From assembly GCA_025351145.1 (NCBI GenBank), contig JANXWM010000177.1:1-5637 (forward strand): a stretch of 5,637 nucleotides of DNA. Reading direction: 5' to 3'. A program made the position numbers and the translations under genes. This DNA comes from Chitinophagaceae bacterium. Its GTDB lineage: Bacteria > Bacteroidota > Bacteroidia > Chitinophagales > Chitinophagaceae. Below the pieces are notes generated by a model, which worked only from the letters and a program-made list of their open reading frames with translations, was not told where the DNA came from and ran no database searches. Below are positions 1 through 5,134 of the stretch, piece after piece. The first letter of the stretch is position 1, and every line of letters begins with the position of its first letter.

Positions 1-365
1 GCGGCATCATGATATTCACGGATCTTCCATTCAATATTATCGCTTTCACTTATGCGAAAAACTTTAATCACCGAAACATAATTCGCAATGCGTTCGCATA
101 CCCTTGGGCTTTCATCGCCGTGCAACTGAACAAGGTACAACCCACATGCATCAACGGTTTTAAGCACTTCGTCTGCGTCAGCATTTACAAAAACCCCTAC
201 CTTATTAATCTTGCCTTTTATCTTTTTTATTTCTGTTGCAGGCATGCTTTTAAAAACAAACCGCGCCGACTTTGGATAAAAAATAAATCCCGCAAATTCA
301 ACGCCCATTTCGTCGAGTTGCTTTACCTGGTTGGCCTGTGTCATGCCGCATACTTTTATTCTCAT
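1..365 (-). CDS. trpF: phosphoribosylanthranilate isomerase, partial (N-terminal 121 residues)
   Basis: TrpF converts N-(5-phosphoribosyl)anthranilate to CdRP, the step between TrpD and TrpC, in the cytoplasm. Translating from the ATG at 365-363 gives MRIKVCGMTQANQVKQL, whose IKVCGMT strand holds the catalytic Cys of the family (C6 here). FAGFIFYPKSARFV follows at about residues 24-37, then KVGVFVN, and LVQLHGDES at about residues 81-89, all in the usual TrpF order. The frame stays open to base 1, so about 90 C-terminal residues, including the catalytic Asp region, lie outside the window. It is the fifth structural trp gene, 139 bp after the trpC stop. That gap holds copy A of an interspersed repeat, and a weak 7-bp AT-rich inverted repeat (364-382) overlaps the start codon. 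No Shine-Dalgarno is visible, as is usual in this phylum. A plus-strand open frame across this region is only its antisense shadow. Confidence 0.95.
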   Translation of the reverse strand, partial: MRIKVCGMTQANQVKQLDEMGVEFAGFIFYPKSARFVFKSMPATEIKKIKGKINKVGVFVNADADEVLKTVDACGLYLVQLHGDESPRVCERIANYVSVIKVFRISESDNIEWKIREYHDA

Positions 366-437
366 AACAATTCATTTGTTATACGGCAACCAATCGTGAT
401 GAAATATTTTTTACCAATCTGCATTACTACTATTAAA

Positions 438-462
438 CTTTTCTTGCGTCGCACTCTTATAC
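438..462 (-). repeat. 25-nt interspersed repeat, copy A (trpC-trpF gap)
   Basis: Read on the minus strand, this begins GTATAAGAGTGCGACGCAAG and continues AAAAG. It matches copy B (3411-3435) at 23 of 25 positions. Similarity continues weakly past the core (TTTAATAG here, CTTCATAG in copy B). The rest of the 139-bp trpC-trpF gap (366-504) shows no gene and no U-tract terminator, so trpF is probably cotranscribed with trpC. Confidence 0.75.
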
Positions 463-504
463 TTTCTTAACTTTATTCGACAACGTGTAACAACTTTATT
501 TATA

Positions 505-1296
505 TCAAACAATTTTCTGTTTAAGTTCGTAAGAAAATTTCTCAAATGCCGCTGCCGGATCATTTTCTTTCATAAAATTTTCACCAATAAGAAACCCTTT
601 AAAACCAGCATTTTTTAAAGTTACAATTGTATCCACATTACTGATGCCGCTTTCTGCAATAGCAAGCTTATCAGCCGGAATTTGCGGAAACAATCTTAAT
701 GAGGTATTGATGTCCACTTCAAACGTTTTTAAGTTGCGGTTGTTCACGCCAACAAAATCTACTTCATCACAAACATGCCCGAGTTCTTCTTCGTTATGTA
801 TTTCAAGTAATACTTCAAGGCCAAGTTGTTTTGATAATGCTGAAAAGTCTTTTACCTGTTGTGTTGTTAAGCAAGCTGCAATCAATAAAATAACATCTGC
901 ACCAATTGCTTTAGCTTCATAGAACTGGTATTCATCAATCATAAAATCTTTGCGCAGGATGGGCACTTCATTTACCCTTGCCTGTATAAGGTCTTCCATT
1001 TTGCCACCGAAAAAATTTTCATCAGTCAGCACAGATAAACCGGATGCGCCATACAAGGCATAAGCGCTTGTAACTTTAAGTATCTCTGCACTGCCATTGA
1101 TATTCCCTTTTGAAGGAGACTTTCTTTTAAACTCTGCAATAATACCGGTTTTAGAATTGTCTAAAAGAAACTGCTTTAGTGATAAAGTCTTCCTTTCAAA
1201 AGCTGGATAAGTTTTAAGCTCCTCACGGCTAACTTTCGATTGCTTCTCTTGTACTTCTTTTATTTTATGCGCTACTATTTTATCAAGGATATTCAT
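505..1296 (-). CDS. trpC: indole-3-glycerol-phosphate synthase
   Basis: TrpC closes the indole ring, turning CdRP into indole-3-glycerol phosphate with loss of CO2 and water. The 263-residue length is normal for a monofunctional TrpC, a single TIM barrel with an N-terminal helical extension. The family's active-site motifs are all present: IAEFKRKSPSKG (E55, K57), ILRKDF (K116), LLEIHNEEE (E165), VGVNNRNL (N186) and AIAESGIS (E215, S216). These correspond to the catalytic Glu/Lys pair, general-acid Lys and phosphate-binding residues known from characterised TrpC enzymes. The ATG at 1296 fits the family start (MNILDKIVAHKIKEV), and no upstream in-frame extension is needed. The gene lies 13 bp after the trpD stop, the tightest junction in this operon, which suggests translational coupling. 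It is not fused to trpF, which is a separate gene downstream. Confidence 0.98.
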   Translation of the reverse strand: MNILDKIVAHKIKEVQEKQSKVSREELKTYPAFERKTLSLKQFLLDNSKTGIIAEFKRKSPSKGNINGSAEILKVTSAYALYGASGLSVLTDENFFGGKMEDLIQARVNEVPILRKDFMIDEYQFYEAKAIGADVILLIAACLTTQQVKDFSALSKQLGLEVLLEIHNEEELGHVCDEVDFVGVNNRNLKTFEVDINTSLRLFPQIPADKLAIAESGISNVDTIVTLKNAGFKGFLIGENFMKENDPAAAFEKFSYELKQKIV

Positions 1297-1309
1297 TACT
1301 TAAAACTTA

Positions 1310-2305
1310 TTAAGATTGTAATGCAATCAATGTTTCCAAAGAACCAAATGCTTTGCCACTCTCCAGGCTTTTAACTGCTGCATGATAGGCATCATCATAA
1401 TTTCCATATTTCCCAGTGCAGTGCAATGCCATTGCTGCATTGGCAAGAACTACTGCATTTTGCGCCCAGCTCCCTTCGCCTTTTATGATCTTCTTAAAAA
1501 TCTTTGCGGCTTCCTCGACAGTGTTGCCACCATAAATATCTTCCGCTTCAACAATACGTTTACCCAACTGAATAGGCGTTAAGATTTGCTCCCCTTCTTT
1601 GGTTATAACTTTTGTATCGTTGGTAAGAGAAATTTCATCGTATCCATCAAGGCTGTGAATAATAGTAAATGCCTTGCCCGTTTGCTGCAACAGGTAATTA
1701 TAGATTCTTGCCATTTCCAAATTATACACGCCAACAAGTTGAAATGCAGGCGCAGCGGGGTTTACCATCGGGCCAAGCATGTTGAAGAAAGTTCTTACAC
1801 CAAGGTTCCTCCTGATGGGCCCAACCGTTTTTAATGCCGGATGAAAAAGTGGTGCATGTAAAAAACAAATGCCGGCTTCTTCTATTTCTTTATTTAGCCG
1901 GGCATTGTCATTTTTAAACTTATAGCCAAGCTGCTCCATTACATTCGATGAGCCGCTGATGGAAGATGCGCCATAGTTACCATGCTTGGCAACTTTTTGT
2001 CCTGCGCCTGCAACAATAAAACAACTTAGTGTTGAAATATTGAACGTATTTTTTCCATCGCCGCCAGTACCGACGATGTCCATTGTTTCGTGGTGGTTAA
2101 GATTAACTTTTACGGAAAGTTCAAGCAATGCATCACGAAAACCCTGTAACTCTTCTATAGTAATACTGCGCATGAGGTATACGGTAACGAATGCTGTTAC
2201 CTCATGATCGTTGTACATGGATTTGCTGATATTGGTAAGCACTTCTTTGGCCTGATCGCGGCTTAGTGTTTTATGTTCGAATAAGAATTGAAGTATTTTT
2301 TTCAT
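1310..2305 (-). CDS. trpD: anthranilate phosphoribosyltransferase
   Basis: TrpD transfers phosphoribose from PRPP to anthranilate, the second dedicated step of the pathway. The 331-residue length is typical of a stand-alone enzyme (helical N-terminal domain about 1-70, then the alpha/beta domain). Visible motifs are DIVGTGGDGKNTFNIST with the PRPP-binding glycine loop (79-84), KHGNYGASSISGSSNV (107-122), HPALKTVGPIRRNLGVRT with the anthranilate-site arginines (155-172), FNMLGPMVNPA, and SLDGYDEISL with the metal-binding Asp-Glu pair D223/E224. Tyr at position 111, where many phyla have Arg, matches my memory of Bacteroidetes TrpD and is not a defect. The ATG is immediately next to the last base of a 25-bp inverted repeat, so the whole translation-initiation region of trpD is supplied by the inserted GxxExxY unit. 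No Shine-Dalgarno is seen. Confidence 0.98.
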   Translation of the reverse strand: MKKILQFLFEHKTLSRDQAKEVLTNISKSMYNDHEVTAFVTVYLMRSITIEELQGFRDALLELSVKVNLNHHETMDIVGTGGDGKNTFNISTLSCFIVAGAGQKVAKHGNYGASSISGSSNVMEQLGYKFKNDNARLNKEIEEAGICFLHAPLFHPALKTVGPIRRNLGVRTFFNMLGPMVNPAAPAFQLVGVYNLEMARIYNYLLQQTGKAFTIIHSLDGYDEISLTNDTKVITKEGEQILTPIQLGKRIVEAEDIYGGNTVEEAAKIFKKIIKGEGSWAQNAVVLANAAMALHCTGKYGNYDDAYHAAVKSLESGKAFGSLETLIALQS

Positions 2306-2330
2306 GTCTGAACGTGGATTTAGTAGGATT
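2306..2330 (+). repeat. terminal inverted repeat, trpD side
   Basis: This 25-bp arm is identical to the reverse complement of 2795-2819. It starts one base after the trpD ATG (2303-2305). GGATT pentamers occur at 2316, 2326, 2335 and 2344, so the 9-10 bp rhythm continues past the perfect arm into the C-terminal codons of the GxxExxY gene. Confidence 0.95.
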
Positions 2331-2747
2331 TTATGGATTAAGCGGATTATCTGTTTTGTTATTTTGTTTGTATTTTAAATTATCGATTCTTTTAAACTCT
2401 AAACTTAAAGAACCAAAATTTATTAACAACCCAACTTCAACATTAAACGCTTCAAGATAATTTCTTGCCTGTGCAAAATGTACCGGTTCTAATTTTTGCA
2501 ATGCTTTCAACTCAACACAAATTTTATCTTCAATAAAAAAGTCTACCCTTCGCTCACCAATATTCCTGTTGTTATAAAATATTTGCATGCTGCATTCCCT
2601 TACAAAACCAAACCCATCTTCTTCTATTTGAATTGCCAATGCCCTTTGATAAATTACCTCTTGAAAACCATTGCCTAATTGCGTATGTACTTTCATGGCA
2701 GCGCCAATTATTTTTTGTGTAATTTCTTTATACTTTAAATCGGGCAT
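2331..2747 (-). CDS. GxxExxY family protein (PD-(D/E)XK nuclease-like)
   Basis: This is a small soluble protein of the GxxExxY family, whose fold is related to PD-(D/E)XK nucleases; no function is established to my knowledge. From the ATG at 2747-2745 it has 138 residues. Motifs in order are: IIGAAMKVHTQLGNGFQEVIY with the signature G27-E30-Y33, GERRVDFFIEDKICVELKAL with the nuclease-type D69 and E79-x-K81, then HFAQARNYL with the Q93-Y97 pair, and EVGLLINFG. The putative active site is therefore complete. The frame also extends upstream to a TTG at 2792, but the ATG is preferred because family members begin just before the EIT-KIIGAA helix. The final residues, DNPLNP, are encoded by the GGATT-rich repeat end. 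The gene sits between trpG and trpD inside two perfect inverted repeats and has no evident link to tryptophan synthesis. Bases 2748-2794 hold no further gene. Confidence 0.88.
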   Translation of the reverse strand: MPDLKYKEITQKIIGAAMKVHTQLGNGFQEVIYQRALAIQIEEDGFGFVRECSMQIFYNNRNIGERRVDFFIEDKICVELKALQKLEPVHFAQARNYLEAFNVEVGLLINFGSLSLEFKRIDNLKYKQNNKTDNPLNP

Positions 2748-2794
2748 GCTAAATAAATTAATTTTTATACTTTTTTCATCCTTCCAATCCAATC

Positions 2795-2819
2795 AATCCT
2801 ACTAAATCCACGTTCAGAC
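2795..2819 (-). repeat. terminal inverted repeat, trpG side
   Basis: This is the perfect 25-bp partner of 2306-2330. It contains the last trpG sense codon (GTC, 2819-2817) and the trpG stop (TGA, 2816-2814), so the repeat itself ends the trpG reading frame. Inward of the perfect arm the GGATT rhythm continues (GGATT, GGATT, then GGATG on the minus strand). Confidence 0.95.
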
Positions 2820-3398
2820 TTTCAACCAATTTCTCATGATCTTTTCGCCATCCGGTGTTAACACACTTTCCGGGTGAAACTGCACACCCTGTACATCGAA
2901 AGTTTTATGCTGCAATGCCATGATAAAACCCTTTTCATCTTCGGCGGTTATTTCCAATTCTTCCGGAAAGCCTTCCCTGTTTATTACCCATGAATGATAC
3001 CGGCCCACTTCAATCGTATCACCAAGACCTTGTAAAATTTCTGATTGCTGGTTTAAAATTTTGATGGGTGTTGCTACGCCGTGATATACACTTGTTAAGT
3101 TGGTGAGCTTTCCGCCAAATGCCTCTCCAATAGCCTGGTGGCCCAAACATACGCCGAGTATGGATTTGGTGGATGCATATTCTTTTATCAGTGGCAATAA
3201 TAAACCTGCTTCATCGGGAACGCCGGGCCCGGGTGAGAGAATGATTTTATCGTAAGCCTTTACATCTTCTAACGGAATCTGATCGTTGCGGAATACTTGC
3301 ACTTTGCCATGTGTTATTTTCTCAACAAGGTGTACAAGATTGTACGTAAAGCTGTCGTAATTATCGAATACTAATATTTTCATCGTGCTTTTGTTCAT
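2814..3398 (-). CDS. trpG: anthranilate synthase glutamine amidotransferase subunit (component II)
   Basis: TrpG hydrolyses glutamine and channels ammonia to TrpE for anthranilate synthesis. It is a class I (triad) amidotransferase of normal length. Visible motifs are VFDNYDSFTYNLVH (10-23), LSPGPGVPDEAG with the oxyanion region (54-65), GVCLGHQAIGEAFGG with nucleophile C84, GRYHSW (132-137), and VQFHPESVLT with H175 and E177, completing the Cys-His-Glu triad. Two ATGs are possible: 3398 (used here, with an A-rich context TATAAATG) and 3383, which gives the MKILVFDNYDSF start commonest in the family; 194 or 189 residues respectively. Such subunits can also serve aminodeoxychorismate synthase (PabA role), but the position after trpE argues for TrpG. 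The last codon and stop lie inside the inverted repeat of the GxxExxY unit, so the C-terminal Val is repeat-encoded. Confidence 0.97.
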   Translation of the reverse strand: MNKSTMKILVFDNYDSFTYNLVHLVEKITHGKVQVFRNDQIPLEDVKAYDKIILSPGPGVPDEAGLLLPLIKEYASTKSILGVCLGHQAIGEAFGGKLTNLTSVYHGVATPIKILNQQSEILQGLGDTIEVGRYHSWVINREGFPEELEITAEDEKGFIMALQHKTFDVQGVQFHPESVLTPDGEKIMRNWLKV

Positions 3399-3410
3399 TT
3401 ATATTCTGTT

Positions 3411-3435
3411 GTACAAGAGTGCGACGCAAGTAAAG
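3411..3435 (+). repeat. 25-nt interspersed repeat, copy B (trpE-trpG gap)
   Basis: Read on the plus strand, this begins GTACAAGAGTGCGACGCAAG and continues TAAAG. It matches copy C at 24 of 25 positions and copy A at 23 of 25, but is in the opposite orientation to both. It occupies most of the 71-bp gap between the trpE stop and the trpG start. No terminator is seen in this gap. Confidence 0.75.
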
Positions 3436-3469
3436 CTTCATAGCATTACTATTGTTTGGTTCAAAAAAA

Positions 3470-4891
3470 TTAACTCAAATCTTCTGCCCGTATAATTGCT
3501 TTTTTTAACGCCCCTAATTTATTGTTTACTTCCTGCAACTCGCTCTCTGGCTGGCTTAGAGCAACTATGCCTGCACCGGCCTGGTAAGTTAATGTGTTAT
3601 TCCTGCTTAAAAATGTTCTAATCATAATTGCCTGGTTGCAACTTCCGTCGAAACCCATTGAGCCAATGCAGCCGCCATAATAAGTGCGTGCAGTAGGTTC
3701 ATAAGAATCTATTAAACCCATAGCTTTAAATTTTGGCGCACCGCTTAAAGTGCCCGCAGGAAAAGTATTTGCAAGCAGTTGAAACGGATTATTTTCCTGA
3801 GGGACTTTACCCGTTACTTCGCTTACAAGATGGATAACATGCGAGTAATACTGCACTTCGCGGTAATGGCTTACCACCACATTATTACAGGTTCTGCTTA
3901 GGTCGTTGCGGGCAAGGTCTACAAGCATGGTATGCTCTGCATTTTCTTTGGCATCTATTAATAATGCATCTGCAAGTACCTTATCTTTTTCATCATCACC
4001 TGTTCTTTTGAAAGTGCCTGCAATGGGGTGCATCACGGCTTTGCCATCTTTAATAATCAGTTGCGCTTCGGGGCTGCTGCCCATTAATTTATAATCGCCA
4101 TAATCAAAATAAAAAAGATAAGGAGATGGATTAATACTGCGCAAAGCCCTGTATACATTGAATTCGTCGCCTGTAAATTTTTGCTGAAACCTGCGGCTGA
4201 GAACGATTTGAAACACATCGCCGCGAAAGCAACTCTGCACACCTTTCTTCACCATTTCAATATAATCAGCATCAGTCATGTTTGATGTTTCATCCTGCTG
4301 AGTTTTGAAAGGATAAGTGGGAACATCTTTACTTTTTATCAGGGATTCTATTGCAGCGGCATCACTTACCAAACCCTGTATAACATTCTCGCACAAATAC
4401 ATTTCATCTTTAAAATGATTGATTACAATAACATACTGGTACAACCTGTAGCGCATTAGAGGAATAGCAGATTGGTGATTGCTATTGGCTGGTTGAAGCT
4501 GGATTGTATCAAAAAACTGAACGGCATCGTAAGTGCTGTAACCAAACAATGCCTGAGCAATGGTTACATTTTTATCATCTGGTTTTTCAGCGGTAAATGC
4601 ATTCATAAAATCCCATAACATGGCAGGCACATCCGTTACTTTTGCGATGGCTCTTTTTTCAGGTGGAAGCCCGGGGTACTTGAGTTCCAGCGATGTGTAG
4701 TTACTTATTTCTATACCGCCAACCGCATTAATACCAATAAAAGAAAAGCTGTTTTCTGATGCGCGGTTATCGGCGCTTTCCATTAGAATGGTATCGCGGA
4801 AACGGTCACGCAGCCGCAGGTAAATACCCACAGGCGTGTACACATCGCTCAGCATTTTTTTGTACGTTGTTTTTATTACAATCTTCTTCAT
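3470..4891 (-). CDS. trpE: anthranilate synthase component I
   Basis: TrpE makes anthranilate from chorismate using ammonia from TrpG; it is the committed and usually feedback-inhibited step. At 473 residues it has the normal length. The N-terminal domain carries the tryptophan-site element ILMES (35-39) and the partner motif NPSPYLFYF (254-262), so feedback inhibition by tryptophan is expected. The chorismate-binding domain shows MGSSPE (270-275), PIAGTFKRTG (289-298), AEHTMLVDLARNDLSR with metal-binding Glu (318-333), HVIHLVSEV (351-359), TFPAGTLSGAPKFKAM (376-391), YYGGCIGSMGF (404-414), and QAGAGIVALSQPESELQE (437-454). These separate TrpE from PabB less firmly than context does, but the leader upstream and trpG, trpD, trpC downstream settle it. 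The ATG at 4891 is followed by MKKIVIKTTYKKML, a usual start. The gene is first after the attenuator, 120 bp beyond its U-tract. Confidence 0.97.
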   Translation of the reverse strand: MKKIVIKTTYKKMLSDVYTPVGIYLRLRDRFRDTILMESADNRASENSFSFIGINAVGGIEISNYTSLELKYPGLPPEKRAIAKVTDVPAMLWDFMNAFTAEKPDDKNVTIAQALFGYSTYDAVQFFDTIQLQPANSNHQSAIPLMRYRLYQYVIVINHFKDEMYLCENVIQGLVSDAAAIESLIKSKDVPTYPFKTQQDETSNMTDADYIEMVKKGVQSCFRGDVFQIVLSRRFQQKFTGDEFNVYRALRSINPSPYLFYFDYGDYKLMGSSPEAQLIIKDGKAVMHPIAGTFKRTGDDEKDKVLADALLIDAKENAEHTMLVDLARNDLSRTCNNVVVSHYREVQYYSHVIHLVSEVTGKVPQENNPFQLLANTFPAGTLSGAPKFKAMGLIDSYEPTARTYYGGCIGSMGFDGSCNQAIMIRTFLSRNNTLTYQAGAGIVALSQPESELQEVNNKLGALKKAIIRAEDLS

Positions 4892-4935
4892 AACGCTATA
4901 TATTTTATGAACCCGGCAATTGTTTCTGTAATGAT

Positions 4936-4960
4936 CTTTACTTGTGTCGCACTCTTGTAC
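4936..4960 (-). repeat. 25-nt interspersed repeat, copy C (leader-trpE gap)
   Basis: Read on the minus strand, this begins GTACAAGAGTGCGACACAAG and continues TAAAG. It differs from copy B at one of 25 positions. It lies in the untranslated stretch between the attenuator and trpE (4892-5011), which otherwise holds no gene. Being downstream of the terminator, it is not part of the attenuation decision. Confidence 0.75.
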
Positions 4961-5011
4961 TTTCTGATTTTATATTGAGCCCAGCCCTATTAAAATCCCC
5001 ATTCAGATAAA

Positions 5012-5041
5012 CAAAAAGCCCCGACAAATTCTGTCGGGGCT
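5012..5041 (-). terminator. trp attenuator, intrinsic terminator (segments 3:4)
   Basis: On the minus strand AGCCCCGACA (5041-5032) pairs perfectly over 10 bp with TGTCGGGGCT (5026-5017) around a 5-nt loop. The stem runs into a T-tract (5017-5013, then G and TTT), the form of a rho-independent terminator facing trpE. On the plus strand no T-tract follows the stem, so it acts towards trpE only. It lies 31 bp after the trpL stop and 120 bp before the trpE ATG, and its 5' arm is shared with the antiterminator. Confidence 0.93.
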
Positions 5042-5095
5042 CAATTATATTGAATAGTATTGGCAATGCCTCTACAAGCCCCGAACGGAGTTTGT
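5034..5095 (-). promoter_or_regulatory. trpL: trp leader alternative structures: anti-antiterminator (1:2) and antiterminator (2:3)
   Basis: Segment 1 (ACAAACTCC, 5095-5087) can pair with segment 2 (GGGGCTTGT, 5082-5074), with one A-C mismatch, one G-U pair and a GTTC loop. Segment 2 also holds TCGGGGCT (5084-5077), which pairs perfectly over 8 bp with AGCCCCGA (5041-5034), the 5' arm of the terminator. Segment 1 starts three bases after the last Trp codon. A ribosome stalled on the Trp codons would cover segment 1, free segment 2 for 2:3 pairing and prevent termination. A ribosome reaching the TAG (5074-5072), which abuts segment 2, would leave 3:4 to form. Structures were paired by eye; free energies were not computed. 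Confidence 0.88.
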
Positions 5096-5134
5096 ATGCC
5101 ACCACCAACCAATATTTATAATTTGCTTTTTCAT
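5072..5134 (-). CDS. trpL: trp operon leader peptide
   Basis: A 20-codon minus-strand ORF runs from ATG at 5134-5132 to TAG at 5074-5072. It encodes MKKQIINIGWWWHTNSVRGL. Three consecutive TGG codons (5107-5099) sit in the middle, a composition extremely unlikely by chance at this position. The ORF overlaps segments 1 and 2 of the leader RNA structures and is followed by the terminator ahead of trpE. Its role is to sense charged tRNA-Trp: ribosome stalling at the WWW codons lets the polymerase read through into trpEGDCF. The peptide itself is presumably not functional. No Shine-Dalgarno precedes the ATG, as for the other genes here. The gene is shorter than ordinary annotation cut-offs and is easily missed. 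Confidence 0.92.
   Translation of the reverse strand: MKKQIINIGWWWHTNSVRGL

Larger units (their letters stand above)
2306..2819 (-). mobile_element. 514-bp insertion-like unit: GxxExxY gene between 25-bp perfect inverted repeats
   Basis: Bases 2306-2330 and 2795-2819 are exact reverse complements over 25 nt, starting GTCTGAACGTGG at both outer ends. Between them lies one small gene for a PD-(D/E)XK-like GxxExxY protein. No transposase, integrase or other second gene fits. I see no convincing target-site duplication: trpG-side flank GGTTGAAA, trpD-side flank ATGAAAAA on the minus strand. trpE-trpG-trpD order is usual in Bacteroidetes, so a gene unrelated to tryptophan at this point looks like a later arrival. 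The mechanism of arrival and whether the encoded protein takes part are unknown. The boundaries are taken from the repeat ends and could be off by a few bases. Confidence 0.7.

Noticed and set aside
9..470. A 153-codon plus-strand open frame opposite trpF and the trpC-trpF gap
   Set aside because: It is antisense to trpF, whose family motifs are clear, and its own translation resembles no known family and has no gene-like start context.
644..922. Plus-strand open frames inside trpC, trpD, trpE and the GxxExxY gene (for example 644-922, 1382-1582, 1986-2207, 2496-2678, 3906-4094)
   Set aside because: Each lies wholly within a well-supported minus-strand gene and has low-complexity or family-free translation.
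2748..2792. N-terminal extension of the GxxExxY protein from a TTG at 2792
   Set aside because: The extra 15 residues are read from the repeat-proximal sequence and precede the usual family start; the ATG at 2747 is the better choice.
2300..2825. Target-site duplication flanking the 514-bp unit
   Set aside because: The A-rich flanks GGTTGAAA and ATGAAAAA share only a short GAAA at different offsets, which is expected by chance.
4966..4997. Inverted repeat GATTTTA / TAAAATC in the trpE leader as a second regulatory hairpin
   Set aside because: Only 7 AT-rich bp with an 18-nt loop; too weak to support.
5012..5041. The hairpin as a terminator for a plus-strand transcript
   Set aside because: The plus-strand side lacks a T-tract after the stem, and no plus-strand gene precedes it.
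4892..5134. T-box riboswitch or TRAP-type control of the trp leader
   Set aside because: No T-box sequence and no regular series of GAG/TAG triplets; the leader peptide with overlapping hairpins explains the region fully.
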